DNA from: Symsagittifera roscoffensis
Taxonomy: Eukaryota; Xenacoelomorpha; Acoela; Convolutidae
DNA length: 64,000 nt
Direction of reading: 5' to 3'
Assembly (NCBI RefSeq): GCF_963678635.1
Contig: NC_087062.1
Span: 47,107,283 to 47,171,282, forward strand
Every line of letters starts with the position of its first letter. Positions within the stretch are counted from its first letter, which is position 1. Under the pieces are notes generated by a model. It was given only the letters and a program-made list of their open reading frames with translations. It did not search any database and had not been told where the DNA came from. Shown here piece after piece: positions 22,430 to 35,561 of the stretch. The position numbers were made by a program, and so were the translations under genes.

Positions 22430-23519
22430 CCGTTATTTCGCTCACATGCTGTGATCTGCACATTTTCGCGAATATATTATGTTTATTGCAGTTATTACTT
22501 GTGTTGCCTATAGCCGGACAAGGTTTCAGGTTTCCAGATTCAAATGTGCTTTCTCATCCAATTCAGGGTTGTGTTTGTCCATTTGAGATTGTAGATTGCT
22601 ATTCAGTTTTCTGATTTTTTCCCGTTTGAATGGATGTTTTCTGCTCCCTCCATTTGAATGAATTTCTTACTGCCATTATCGGTTTTTGCTTCATTTTAAT
22701 ACCCGAATTTTAATTTGTTGTTTATCCCGCAGTTGCTGCCGGATTCTATTTTCTGGGGACACCAGTGTAGTCAAATTGCTATGCTTGAATTTTATTGCAA
22801 TTTAAAGCACCTCTTCTGATGCTAGTGTTTCAAAAACCAGCCTATCCTGGAGAAACATGTTTTACATTTTCGAAATAAACAAATTATGAACGATTTCGTC
22901 CTTCAGATTTCCCAACTGAGACCTTGCTCCTTGTAAAGTCAATGCTGCCTAAATGCCTCTAGTGTCTCTTTCTATTCCTTCATTCTAGTGAAGAGCTTGT
23001 ATCTTTCGTGTGTTACGCATTTCATTTTTTGAAATGGGTCCGATGTCAGCTCGTTTTTCCTTAAAAAAAATTTGGATGCTTCCATGTGAGGGTTTTTTAG
23101 AGAAATCTCTTCTTTCCTTCCGTTTTTAGGGAGAGGAATAATCTGGATACGAGCTTCTTTTGTACCTCGTTGTAATAAATGTTATTAACAACTCCTGGTG
23201 CTCGCGCACTTCTCTCTTCGTTCTCAAGTACCACTCTGTCTCTGGTTGATATGTCTCTGAAATATCTTGCTGCTCTTGGATTTGCGTCTTCCCCATTCCT
23301 CGGTGTTTCAAGTCTTGGGGGTGGTTCCTCCCGTATGTCTTTTTGGTCTTCAAGCATAATCTCTGGATTAAAATTTTCCTTCATCGTGACCGCCATTAGA
23401 AATCGCTCTAACCAAAACTTGAATTGCAAAGGTGAGTCTAGACTTGCTGATGCCCAAGATACTTGTAATCCCATATTAGTACGGTTGTCCTGAGCTGAGA
23501 ATACTGCTGGCTGCACCAT
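22430..23519 (-). pseudogene. Gypsy gag with degenerate zinc knuckle
   Basis: The frame starts at ATG 23519-23517, right beside the LTR, and stays open for 140 codons (to 23097) with a capsid-like segment (FKFWLERFLMAVTMKENF). Traces of capsid continue in other frames to about 22850. The nucleocapsid region (22522-22455) reads CPAIGNTSNNCNKHNIFAKM followed by CRS, a CCHC knuckle (CxxC-x4-H-x4-C) in which the first Cys is Ser. The ATG lies within TGGTGCAGCCAGCAG, which could also be the primer-binding site next to the LTR. Confidence 0.65.
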
Positions 23520-23520
23520 G

Positions 23521-23771
23521 TGATGTTCTAAGGGACTAAAATTAGATAAAACTATTTTATAATTCCAATGAAATAAACTGTTCTTTTAAACAATGTTTTT
23601 TCTCCGTGAGACGTGTTGAGATCTACGTAGATTCATTCTAGTCTGATCAACTCAGCGGTATACCAAAGTTTTGAACTACAGTGACCTTGGTCAATAATAA
23701 ACAACAAAAAATAGGTAAATAAATTACTCGAGGTTACGTTACGTTACTGCTATTGCAGTAGCAGTACAACA
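23521..23771 (-). repeat. 5' LTR of minus-strand Gypsy element
   Basis: Bounded by TG at 23521-23522 and CA at 23770-23771 (TGTTGTACTGC at the start on the minus strand). It matches 17283-17543 with substitutions and small indels. A TGG-starting primer-binding candidate follows at 23519 going down. No confident target-site duplication was found because the outer edge of the other LTR is uncertain. Confidence 0.75.
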
Positions 23772-24676
23772 AAAGGCAAAGCTTAAGAACGATCAAAATG
23801 TGAAAAACTTTTGCCTAAAGTTTCCTTAAATTTGCAGCAAATTAAAAAAAATAATAAATATAAGGAAAATTTCCGTCAGAGTGATGCCGTTAGTTATATA
23901 GGGAGAGTTCGGAAAATGTAGAAAAACAAAGCGGAGAGAAAGCTACAAAAATCAAAATTTTTAAATCAAATTGAAAAAAAACCTTATAATGTGTTTGAAG
24001 AAACTAAATTTTTGGTACGAGGAGTTCCTTTTCCATTGTTTGCTAAGCTTTTGTTCTGGTCAAGGATCATCAAATCTTATTGCGTAAAAACGTCCATGTA
24101 ACTTGATTTTTGATTGAGTTACGTGGTAGAAATTAGTCAAAGCCAATGTGCGTTGGGTCGAAAATGGTCAAAACACAATCAAGAGGAATCGAAAGGTTTG
24201 AAAATTTTCACAACAGATTTTGTGCAACTGTTGGGTCAAATGTGGTCAAAACATAAGTGTAAGTCGAAACCTCATTGGCAAACAACTTTTTTTGGTTAAG
24301 TAATCATTTAGGTGAGTGTAATTTAAAATTACACTTAATAATCATTTAATTTCATGTAATTAATAATTGATACAAATAATTTCTTCTCCTTTTAATGAGC
24401 TGCTGATATAAACCTATTTTAAAAAATTTGTTTGGAATCAGTTGGCCTATCACTTGAGACCTAGGAAAGTAAATGACAAGCAAACTAGACGCAGGTAACA
24501 GGGGATTTTCTGTGCAAGATGTAAAATTCTTTATTTCTTACATTAGTTGATTCTCAGATTTGAAATTTTTTGTTTCACATCTGAGTAAGAGTTTGAAATT
24601 TCAGATCTGAACTAATCTTCAAAACAAATTTCAGATGAGAAAATAGTAATTTTTCGTACGATATTTTTGTAAAATA
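23772..24676. other. AT-rich spacer, no gene seen
   Basis: Lies between the minus-strand element and the plus-strand pol. It contains a weak direct repeat (TGGGTCGAAAATGGTCAAAAC at about 24148 and TGGGTCAAATGTGGTCAAAAC at about 24232). The 61-codon frame at 24114-24299 spans this repeat and has no recognisable motif. Confidence 0.5.
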
Positions 24677-26976
24677 GAATTTGAACAGTTAGCTGATCTA
24701 CTACTGAAATACCCAAAAGTTTACGCAACATCTTAAATTGATGTTGAAAAAGTAAATTCACCACAAAATTTACCTTTAAAACCTGATGCAGTTTTCAAAA
24801 AACACTGGGCAAATAAAGTCCCAATTAACTTACGAGACAAAGTTACCCGATTACTTGTTATACTAGAACAATATGAACTCATTTCTCTAGTAAATAAAAA
24901 AGTACAGCCAAAAGGTAACACATTTATAAACCCCGTTATCATTTTAGCAAAAGGAGAACTTTTAAAAATAGTTCTAGATACAAGATACCTCAATTCAATC
25001 ATTGCTATTTCACAACAGCAGATATGAATAGTGCAAATAATCAAATGCCGTTAGACGAACAATCACGAAAATTAACACAATTCGTTATTGGAAATCAGCA
25101 ATATGAATTCAATAGATTATTCTATGGAATTTCCATAGGACCAGCAGCCTTCTCAGCATTCATGAGTAAAATTTGCGACCACAAATACTCAATAAAAAAG
25201 CAATCACATATTTAGACGATGTTTTTATGCAATCACAAACAAAAGACGAAATGCTTACTGTCTTAGAAAAATATCATTAAATATTACTACAAGAAAACAT
25301 GAAAGCAGCCCCAGATAAAGCACAATTTTTCCTAACACGAGTAAAATTCCTGGAACATATTATAGAAAGGAACACTATAACTCCATTAAAATCTCGCATA
25401 GATGCAATCCAAAAAACTTTCAACAACCTTACAATAAAAGAAAATACAAGAATTTCTAAGAATGTTAAACTTCTTGAGTAAAGACGTATATAAAATGCAG
25501 TTATACTTAAGACCATTTTACAACATCCTCAGAAAACAGAATAATTTTGAATGGACAACAGAACATCAAACACGATTTGAAGAAATCAAAACTCTTCTCA
25601 CTGAACAGTTATCAAATACTATTCCAGATCCCGATCAACCATTTTATGCCATTTGCGACGCCTCTAACTTTGGCATCGGTGCAGCATTATTACAATCTCA
25701 CAACGGAACAAATAAAAAGAACCTCATTTCAGCAAACTCTAGACTATTCATAAAAGCTGAACTTAGACTCTCTACTCTTATGAGAGAATGCACAGCCATA
25801 ATATATACACTCACAGAATATGAATTTTTAATACTTGGATCAAACATCCATTAGTTTTATTTACAGATCATAAACCCATAATTTTCCTTTTTACACGAAA
25901 AACAAATCCAGACCATAGAGTTCATAGATTTCAACTAAATTTAATGAAGTTGTCAAACTTACATATAGTTTGTACAGCAGGAAAAAGCCTCGCACTACCC
26001 GATACTCTAAGTAGAAATACTCCACCCGAATTGTCAAAAAGAAAAACAATAGTCGAACTATCACAGAATATTAAGTTTTTCCTTGCAAAAGATGAAATTC
26101 CACCAAGATAACATTGCAATTATGCAGTGAAAACTGATATAGACCAATCACAAATTATTAATCTACAACATTTTTCAGAATATTTAGATTGTCCAAACAA
26201 TCACTTTTTACTAGAAAAACCTACATTTGAACCAATACCATACACATCCTGCATTAAAAACAATACACATCAAAAATCAATCAATCAAAAATCATACAAA
26301 ACAGATCCATTCCCTTTAATAGAAAAAGAAAACCTAACTGATAATATAAATTTATCAGGCCCACCAAATAATGACTCAAAATATACAATAAACCATGTCT
26401 TTAACCTCCATGACCCTCTAGATACAACACCTCTATCAAAATTAGAAATTGAAATTATTTTTCTCCCAATAACAGAAAAAATTACGCTCAAATTATTACA
26501 GAAACATCAAAATCTTCACCCGGTCATTAGAAAAATAAAATTTTGGCACAAAAATAAAACCAAACCAATTAAAGCCAATATCGCCATTCTAGGAAATAAA
26601 ACCCTTCTTAGATAATTCAGAAAACTTAATAATACCTCTATCAACGAGAAAACAGATATTTTAGAATACCAAACATCTGATCTCAAAGTACCCTGTCTAC
26701 CTTCAAGTATGATGCTTATAGCTTTTCATACTTCCCACTCATTACACACTAAGGGAAACTCAGGATCAGAGAAAACATACTCAAATTTTCTACAAAACTT
26801 TTACTTTCCAGATTTGGATAAAAGTATTTTGCAATGATTGCATAATAAATCAATTAAACAAACCATACACAAACCAAAAACAAATTGCAGAAAAACAAGA
26901 TTTTAAAGGAAAAAGTCTATACTTCAATCACAGATTTTCATTTGATACAAAAAGACCAATATCACCATCCTCAGAA
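24677..26976 (+). pseudogene. Gypsy pol, partial copy 1 (RT, RNase H, start of integrase)
   Basis: Starts abruptly at GAATTTGAACAG in the linker before RT. RT is damaged by a deletion of about 79 bp relative to copy 2 (around 25005) and by frameshifts. The active site ITYLDDVF (YLDD at 25209-25220) is intact. RNase H is visible in 25462-25854 (YAICDASNFGIGAALLQ, with the first catalytic Asp) and in broken frames to about 26000 (ALPDTLSRN). The pre-integrase linker is open at 26127-26615. The copy ends just after the start of the integrase core (CCATCCTCAGAAG) at 26976, where copy 2 begins. Confidence 0.8.
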
Positions 26977-29900
26977 GTAGCGTATAGAGTAAATAATATT
27001 TTAAAACTACTAGATATATGTCAATCAACAATTCTTGACGACGAATTATCGGTTAATAATTTAATAAATAATGAAAAACGAAACACAGACTATTTCACGA
27101 AAACAACTATCACGAAAACAAATATCAAAATTCACGGAAGAACAACAAAAATTCTTAACGAGGTTCAATTTTCAACATTCTCAGATAACACAAAAAGAAT
27201 TTGAACAGTAAGCTGATCTACTACTGAAATACCCAAAAGTTTACGCAACATCTTAAATTGATGTTGAAAAAGTAAATTCACCACAAAATTTACCTTTAAA
27301 ACCTGATGCAGTTTTCTAAAAACACCGGGCAAATAAAGTCCCAATTAACTTACAAGACAAAGTTAACCGATTACTTGACATACTAGAACAAAATGAACTC
27401 ATTTCTCTAGTAAATAAAGAAGTACAGCCAAAAGGTAACACATTTATAAACCCCGTTATCATTTTAGCAAAAGGAGAATTATTAAAAATAGTTCTAGATA
27501 CAAGATACCTCAATTCAATCATTGATGAATCTAAATGTAATTGGCCTATTGAACCAATTCAAGTAATTCTCACAAAAATAATTGTTAAATATTTCACAAC
27601 AGCAGATATGAATAGTGCAAATAATCAAATGCCGTTAGACGAACAATCACGATAATTAACACAATTCGTTAATGGAATTCAGCAATATGAATTCAATAGA
27701 TTATTCTATGGAATTTCCATAAGACCAGCAGCCTTCTCAGCATTCATGAGTAAAATTTGCGACCACAAATACTCAATAAAAATGCAATCACATATTTAGA
27801 CGATGTTTTTATGCAATCGCAAACAAAAGACGAAATGTTTACTGTCTTAGAAAAATATCATCAAATATTACTACAAGAAAACATGAAAGCAGCCCCAGAT
27901 AAAGCACACTTTTTCCTAACACGAGTAAAATTCCTGGGACATATTATAGAAAGAAACACTATAACTCCATTAAAATCTCGCATAGATGCAATCCAAAAAA
28001 TTTTCAACAACTTTCCAATAAAAGAAAATACAAGAATTTCTAAGAATGTTAAACTTCTTGAGTAAAGACGTATATAAAATGCAGTTATACTTAAGACCAT
28101 TTTACAACATCCTCAGAAAACAGAATAATTTTGAATGGACAACAGAACATCAAACACGATTTGAAGAAATCAAAACTCTTCTCACTGAACAGTTATCAAA
28201 TACTATTCCAGATCCCGATCAACCAATTTATGCCATTTGCGACGCCTCCTACTTTGGCATCGGTGCAGCATTATTACAATCTCACATCGGAACAAATAAA
28301 AAGAACCTCATTTCAGCAAACTCTAGACTATTCATACAAGCTGAACTTAGACTCTCTACTCTTATGAGAGAATGCACAGCCATAATGTATACACTTACAG
28401 AATATGAATTTTTAATACTTGGATCAAAACATCCATTAGTTTTATTTACAGATCTTAAACCCATAATTTTCCTTTTTACACGAAAAACAAATCCAGACCA
28501 TAGAGTTCATAGATTTCAAGTAAATTTAATGAAGTTGTCAAACTTGCATATAGTTTGTACAGCAGGAAAAAACCTCGCACTACCCGATACTCTAAGTAGA
28601 AATACTCCACCTGAATTGTCAAAAAGAAAAACAATAGTCGAACTATCACAGAATATTAAGTTTTTCCTAGCAAAAGATGAAATTTCACCAAGATTACATT
28701 GCAATTATGCAGTGAAAACTGATATAGACCAATCACAAATTATTAATCTACAACATTTTTCAGAATATTTAGATTGTCCAAACAATCACTTTTTACTAGA
28801 AAAATCTACATTTGAACCAATACCATACACATCCTGCATCAAAAACAATACACATCAAAAATCAATCAATCAAAAATCATACAAAACAGATCTATTTCCT
28901 TTAATAGAAAAAGAAAACCTAACTGATAATATAAATTTATCAGGCCCACCAAATAATGACTCAAAATATACAATAAACCATGTCTTTAACCTCCATGACC
29001 CTCTAGATACAATACCTTTATCAAAAATAGAAATTGAAATTATTTTTCTCCCATTAACAGAAAAAATTACGCTCAAATTATTACAGAAACATCAAAATCT
29101 TCACCCGGTCATTAGAAAAATAAAATCTTGGCACAAAAATAAAACCAAACCAATTAAAGCCGATATCGCCATTCTAGGAAATAAAACCCTTCTTAGATAT
29201 TTCAGAAAATTTAATATTACCTCTATCAACGAGAAAACAGATATTTTAGAATACCAAACATCTGATCTCAAAGTACCCTGTCTACCTTCAAGTATGATGC
29301 TTATAGCTTTTGATACTTCCCACTCATTACACACTAAGGGAAACTCAGGATCAGAGAAAACATACTCAAATTTCTTACAAAACTTTTTACTTTCCAGATT
29401 TGGATAAAAGTATTTTGCAATGATTGCATAATAAATCAATTAAACAAACCATACCCAAACCAAAAACAAATTGCAGAAAAACAAGATTTTAAAGGACAAC
29501 GTCTATACTTTCATCACAGATTTTCATTTGATACAAAAAGACCAATATCACCATCCTCAGAAGGAGATTCATATATTAGTCGACGCATTTGCACACTACG
29601 TAGCACTTAACCCAGTACCCACTGTAATGCTTATTACGCATATACAACAGTTTATGAACACTGGATAGCAAAATTCGGGTTACCCGAAATCCATGTTACA
29701 GACAATGGCACTGAATTTATAAACAACAAAATCATTACACTATGCCACTCATATAAAATAAAACACAAACCACGAAGATGTTATGCACCTTGGACTAATG
29801 GAGTAGTCGACGGCATGAACCATTCATTACAAGAATATCTTAGATGTATCATTAACGGAAATGACACATAATTTACTGAATGGTCAACAGATGTAAAATT

Positions 29901-30793
29901 ATTCCCATTATTTTATAATTTACAAATCACAACAACTTTAGGATTGTCACCCTATGAAATGGTTTTCAATCAAAAACCACAAAATTTAATAATGTTCACA
30001 GCAAATTCTTCAAAAAACACACAAGGTTATTGTCAGCCCAATAAAGAATCAATATGTTATAACCTACATACCCACGATGAGGATCACTTTCATCATCCAT
30101 AAATTTTAAAATTAGCTTCCGGTACACACAACGAATGGATTCTAAACAGAGATAAAAACACAATGAAATTTATCAAAAAGTAGCAAAAAAGACAAAATAT
30201 TAATTCTCAAATAAATTCTCGATTCACACAAGCTACGAACTTAAAACTCGGAAATATGTTTTAATTCCAAACTTTACAACACAAAAAGGAATTTCTAAAA
30301 AATTTTAACCACTCCGAAAAGGACGATATCAAATAACTGATAAATTCACTGATGTAACCTACAAACTTATAGACCTAAACAAAAAAGAAATTGTTCAACA
30401 TCGGAACAATCTTTTACCTTATTATCCGAAAGAGTACGCTCTTCGCGAACTGACTCAATTATAATTCTTTACAGGACTTAAAGTTGTTCAAAATAACTCC
30501 GATCACGAACAAAATCAAAGCACTGATATGAATTGAATTCTATCCAAAAACCCTTAGAAAAAAATAAAAAAGAACTTAACAAACAAACATCAAAAAATTT
30601 GAATAACAAAAAGATAACTCAAACAGAAAGAAAAATTGGAAATTAGAAGAAAAAGTTCTACCACAAGATCAAAAAGAAAATTCTCCATATAAACAATTAT
30701 CGCGACTTCAAAATAAGCCACGCAAAGATTATAAAACATTCATTCCGCAATCTAAAATATAAAAGAAAGTTGAATTTCAGAAACCACTTTAAA
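26977..30793 (+). pseudogene. Gypsy pol, copy 2 (linker, RT, RNase H, integrase)
   Basis: Includes the linker missing from copy 1, then RT with KYFTTADMNSANNQMPL (first catalytic Asp) and YLDD at 27793-27804. A 453-codon open frame (28046-29407) carries RNase H (YAICDASYFGIGAALLQ; ELRLSTLMRE; LVLFTDLKP; ALPDTLSRN) and the zinc-binding part of integrase. After a frameshift the core has SFDTKRPI (Asp at 29530-29532) and VTDNGTEF (Asp at 29701-29703). The catalytic Glu position is Asp (NGVVDGMN, GAC at 29809-29811). A chromodomain-like C-terminal part (VLIPNFTTQKGISKK) and a Lys/Asn-rich tail run to about 30793. Dead by frameshifts. Confidence 0.85.
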
Positions 30794-31629
30794 ATTAGTT
30801 AACATTTTCACCTTTTAAAAGATCTTTTCATAGCCCGTACATTTTCTCAAAAATCATGCTGAAGAGCACTTGAACAAACTAGTTGAAGTTCAGCCAATAA
30901 GGTCCTTTTCCGAATCATCACCTCATTTTTGACACGACTTCTTTAGCCGACAAACAATCACCTTCAAGCGAATCTCTGACTATAACTAAAAGACCTCTAG
31001 GTCATAAATAAGCAAACCGCTAAAAACTTACACCTGAAATAAGTAAAGTCTCATTTTTACAACCTTCCCCTATCAAGTAGAACAAAGATCAACAATATTG
31101 TCCCAACTTAGACCTCAGAACCCCCTCAAGCAAAAAATATTAAATTAGCCTGAAGAACAAAATGGACATGATCCTTTAGCCTAAAGTACGAATATCTCTT
31201 AGATACCCCCAATCATCCAATAAATAACAACAAAACTAGGAAGACCGATAGGAGCCCTCAAAGTTTAGCCTCAAAAAATAAAATAATAATTCGACGAAAC
31301 GAATCATTTCTTCAAATGCTTCTTTCTCAAACAGTCAGCCATTTTCAAAAAAATTTTTCAAACTTTTTATCAATCCTTTAAATTTTTTTCAAGCTTTGTA
31401 TAATCCGATACCCTAGAAATATTCATCCTCCTCCTGATAATTTTTGCAACTTTTCCATCATTTGTTCCCTGGTCTAAACCTACGTTAATTTTTCCAAAAT
31501 CCTTGACCACCTCCTCAGGTACGATATTTCAATAACTATCTAAATGTTCCAACATCTTTTCAGTAGAACGGATGTTTTTCTTCTCTTTATAGTATTTTTC
31601 AAATTTCTGACATCCATCCTAACGACAAT
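30794..31629. other. Spacer between pol and downstream ORFs
   Basis: No open frame of note on either strand. The upper strand is T/C- and A-rich, with short possible polypyrimidine stretches (for example 31380-31400) that could serve splicing of a downstream message. That is speculative. Confidence 0.4.
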
Positions 31630-31731
31630 ATGCAAATGTATAAAAAAGCAATCATAATTTTTTCCTTAGCAACGATTTTTTTAATCCTTTTTATCGCAGA
31701 ATATTACAACAAACACAAAGTTTCCTCTTAA
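31630..31731 (+). CDS. 33-residue hydrophobic ORF, possible signal or membrane peptide
   Basis: ATG at 31630 (a second one two codons on) opens 33 codons ending in TAA at 31729-31731. After a KK pair comes a run of hydrophobic residues (AIIIFSLATIFLILFIA) and then a charged/polar end (EYYNKHK). This is the shape of a signal peptide or single membrane anchor. It lies between pol and the Pro/Gln-rich ORF. It might have been the leader of a longer downstream protein whose frame is now broken, or an independent small membrane protein. No family assigned. Confidence 0.4.
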   Translation: MQMYKKAIIIFSLATIFLILFIAEYYNKHKVSS

Positions 31732-31757
31732 ATAAATAATTTGTATTTTTTCCAAAA

Positions 31758-32753
31758 TTGCTAATCAACAAGCCCCACACCAGTCCCTACCAACAACATC
31801 CCGAGAACCTCCAACAACCCCAACAAATAGTCAAACAAATAAACCCCCAATCATCAACACGCTTCTCTTTTCAAGATAATCCATACTTATTTGAAGAAAG
31901 ACACGCACGGTTGTCCGAACCACTAGAACCATTAGTTCACCTAGCATCTCTAAGCGAACCACAAAACGAACCGGTATATAATATATACCTCCTCTCCAAC
32001 AAGATCTTAACAGAGCAAGACAACAAAGTCAAAACCAAAACACGCTCGAAATAAACAGACAAATTTTACATCCAAGACGAATTAGAAATTTGCAAACCCC
32101 CAGAGTTCAATTCAACATACCTCATTCACCAAGTAGCAAATCCAATAGACCTCTCCAGTAGTACAATTCAAAGTACTCGCCAGACCCCACCACAACAAAG
32201 CACACCAATTATCCCATCAGATTATTTAGGTTCAACCCCTACATCTGAACAAATTCGAGAAAATCCTTTTAATTCCCCAGCTACTACAGACCATCTCCCA
32301 TATTGGATGACACATATAATCACTCAAAGTGAACCAAATTTAGTGAAAGACCCAATAGACGTTTCATCTGACACAACTTTGTTGCTACCAGAAACACTTT
32401 CACTCCTTTCAACCCCTTACTTAACTCAAATATCAAAAACACCATTTCCTCCAAACATTTTCCTACAAATATTGACGCTAGATACAGAGAAAATTCAACC
32501 AATAACATACACCTACGATTAGAATGGAATAAATTCGCAGCACCTCCTCCATCATTTGGTCAACATCACGAAAGTAGCAGATTACACAACTGGGCACTAT
32601 ACAGATTACAATACCGACAAGATATCCACAAAGACATACAAGAATATAACATACAAATACTTACACAGGATAATTTGACACTAAAATTTGAAATAACAGT
32701 AAGACTAAATAATATAATTCATCATCTCTCACCCCTAGCCACCCAAATATAAC
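31758..32753 (+). pseudogene. Pro/Gln/Ser/Thr-rich ORF downstream of pol
   Basis: One frame is open from 31758 to 32524 except for a single TAA at 32052-32054. The product is rich in Pro, Gln, Ser and Thr with little hydrophobic character. After a frameshift near 32465 another frame continues to TAA at about 32753 with a more structured, Trp/Arg/Asp-containing segment (WNKFAAPPPSFGQHHESS near 32530). That second part is repeated at 35562-35855. Accessory ORFs next to env occur in some large Gypsy elements, but I do not recognise this one. Confidence 0.5.
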
Positions 32754-35561
32754 AGCTCAATTTTTACCTCCCCCATTTATAACCACAGAAATCATCTACA
32801 AATGCGATAGGTACACAAAAAAGACAATTGGATATATAACTTTTTATAATTCATACTCATGACTATCATACACTAAGATATTAAGTTTCCTGACCCTTCT
32901 CTTTCTTATTTCCTCCCGATCATAAAAATCCTTCTCCCCGAACAGAACCCCAGGAATTACTAGTCACACACTGTGATTGTGAAGAAAATGAACAAAAAAC
33001 ATTACATGATTATGCAATAAATCAAGTCACTCAATGCGAATCCGAACCACAATCAATAGAAACAACAAACATAATAGCTACACCTTACTCAAAAGTACGA
33101 GCTACAACACTAACAGGATATAAATTCACAGCAACAAGAAAGTACATTGTTCTCAAGTCTCAAAGGGAAATAAAAGTAGACTAGATTAAAAACATTTCTT
33201 CCAAAATAATATCAAAAGACTATTACATCTCAGCCCTGACCATTCTAAAACTGAACTGAAACGATTAAAAATTACATCAAACAAAGGCACAACCAGAAAA
33301 TTGGTAAACTTTCAAGTTTTTCCAGACTCTGCACATCAAGCCGAACTTGAAAGATACCAAGGTCATATAAAACTAGAAGACAAATTTCTCTTCCACGGAG
33401 CACATGGAAGATTAAGTACGATCTCCATGATAAAAATTGGATACCACACATTGGAATATGCACCCCTCAAATTGTAAAGCGGACACTAAAAATAAAGGAT
33501 ACCAAGAAATAATGTTTTTTGATTGGAAAATACATTTTGAAAAAGTACAATTAACAAGAGATTTGAAAGATGACACTATAATTTATCACGGAATCAGACT
33601 CCCTTGCAAAAATGACCAAGGATACTACGATCCCACTACACCAACACAAGCAAGAACTGATTGGTTTCCCGAAGACACATGAAAAACATTTCAAGTAGCA
33701 AAAATACACGCTAGAATGATAAAAATTCACCAAAAATATTTTATTGAATCAATCCCTTATGAATACGTGAATCCTGATCAAACCAGACAAAGTAATTTTA
33801 CATTTAGCAACATTCGTAATATAGAAAATAAATTGACACGTTTCCAAAAATACTCAGAAACGGAACTTGCATGTAAATACAACAAACCACTTTATAAAAC
33901 ACAATATTCAGAAGTTCTTGTCGAATACGAACAAGGTGTGAACATGATTACAGGAAAGTTATTGATACATCTCCATGCAGCACATTACTCAACCAGTGAC
34001 GAAAGTACATATATATCCCAGTAAACCTCCTAAAAACACAGGAAACATTGGTGGAAAAATAAAACCACAAGACACAGACAGTACACGTTACAAGAACTAT
34101 CACTAAAGAACAACACTCATTTTGGCGCAATTTACTGTGACATACATCTTGACTTTAAATTAGACTATACAATAAGTATAATTTTTCAAAAAATGTCTGT
34201 AACAGAACTTGAAAAACTACATCAATAATGCGAACCTGAAAGAACACAAATTCTACAATCACTTGCACTAGCAGTACTCAAAATCCCTTATGCAAGATAT
34301 TTATTTTCAGGTAAAATACCAATTTTTAAAGGAAACATACTGTGGTATTAAACATGTACGAAAAAAATATCCGCATTATATGTTTTTGAAGATCAAAGAT
34401 GCTACAAAAGAATCCCTATATTCTACAAAAGTAACGTACATTTTGTTGACACACTTTCTGGATGAACATTTTTTAGGATAAAGCCGTACCATGTGGATCT
34501 GAAAATAGCCACACTGTAGTACAGGTAAACCCAGATGAAGATAAAAACTATCTTCTCACACCATACCCTACATTTGCGCAACCATTTAAAAAGTTTTCAC
34601 CAGAAAACATTAGAGCTATTGCCCGCAATCCAAATATCGATTTACAATCGATCGGCATATACTCTAAATCCGACATTCAACACCACATACGTACACAACA
34701 ATTTCAAGAATTACTCACAAAAGTGGACACAATACAACGATAATCCATAAATCAAACTTACGCAAACTTGCAGAAACAGCAGGCTTTTCAAACATATACG
34801 CACAAGACTACAGCGGATCATTTAAAGATATAAAAGATTACATTTAATTAGTTGGCGAAAATAACAGACCACAAGATGTATCACCAAAATTTTTTTTTAG
34901 TTCTGTAAAATTGAAAAAACTAACTTCTTGCCTTTCTAGGACGGCCCTACTACATCTTAGAAAGATTGACTATATTATACGCAATGTTTAACTTTCTTGG
35001 AATTCTTTTCTCTTTACTTAAAGGAAGCTACAATACTTGCGCAATACACATAGAAGTAAACAAACAAGCAAGCGTAGCACGCATACTTTTGCAGGATTTT
35101 TTTTGGAAAATTCTCTACATCAATAAATAAAATACTTTTAGACGCTCAAATAAAAGAATACAGAACCAAACTATCAACAACACCGAACACATATGACGAT
35201 TCACAAAACAATGCAAATACAATGCCTACGGCACCACAACTACAAAACCTAAACCACAACCATCCCTTATAATTAGTACCACGAAATTTCCGAAATATAG
35301 CCCTGTCAGGCCTAACATCTTCAAGACCTAATTATCCACAAAGCCCAATTCAACACAAAATAACCCAACAACCTAATAGAGAAGACATACGAGCAAAATA
35401 TAGAACAACCATATACCACTAAGTTTCGTTCTCAGAACAACCATCTTTTTAGCCCACGATGAGCCGCCAAGTTGGATCGCTCCATCGCTCAATTACCAAC
35501 CCGGCCAGTCTTCAAAGCAACGTCTTCATCATCCCGTTTTTTGCTTCCCCCCACCGTATTT
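32457..35561. repeat. Tandem duplication of env block, unit 1 (about 3.1 kb)
   Basis: TTTTCCTACAAATATTGACG at 32457 recurs at 35562 and the two segments run in parallel at a constant offset of about 3105 bp to the CCCGTTTTTTGCTTCCCCCC motif (35540; 38639). Similarity between units is very high, so this duplication is younger than the 9-kb one. Confidence 0.9.
32930..35421 (+). pseudogene. Env-like glycoprotein remnant, copy 1
   Basis: A series of plus-strand frames (32930-33180, 33300-33470, 33437-33682, 33716-34024, about 34480-34740, 34936-35098, then to 35421) reads as one secreted/membrane-type protein broken by stops and frameshifts. Near the end, ILERLTILYAMFNFLGILF is a hydrophobic, membrane-spanning-type segment (about 34950-35020). 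A polar, Asn/Gln-rich tail follows and ends in TAA at 35419-35421, as in a cytoplasmic tail. Position after pol and this layout suggest an envelope glycoprotein. The family was not identified. Confidence 0.55.

Larger units (their letters stand above)
17283..23771 (-). mobile_element. Minus-strand Ty3/Gypsy retrotransposon with both LTRs (about 6.5 kb)
   Basis: Order on the minus strand: 5' LTR (23771-23521), gag with zinc knuckle, protease DTG, reverse transcriptase, RNase H, integrase, long C-terminal tail, 3' LTR (17543-17283). The order PR-RT-RH-IN is that of Ty3/Gypsy elements. All frames are interrupted and catalytic residues are lost in both RT and integrase, so it is dead. The two LTRs differ at many sites, which suggests an old insertion. 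No env-like frame was recognised. Confidence 0.85.

Noticed and set aside
23179-23493. 104-codon plus-strand frame
   Set aside because: Antisense of the gag frame 23519-23097, which has better context (ATG beside the LTR, capsid-like residues).
29101-29439. 112-codon minus-strand frame
   Set aside because: Antisense of the RNase H/integrase linker in pol copy 2.
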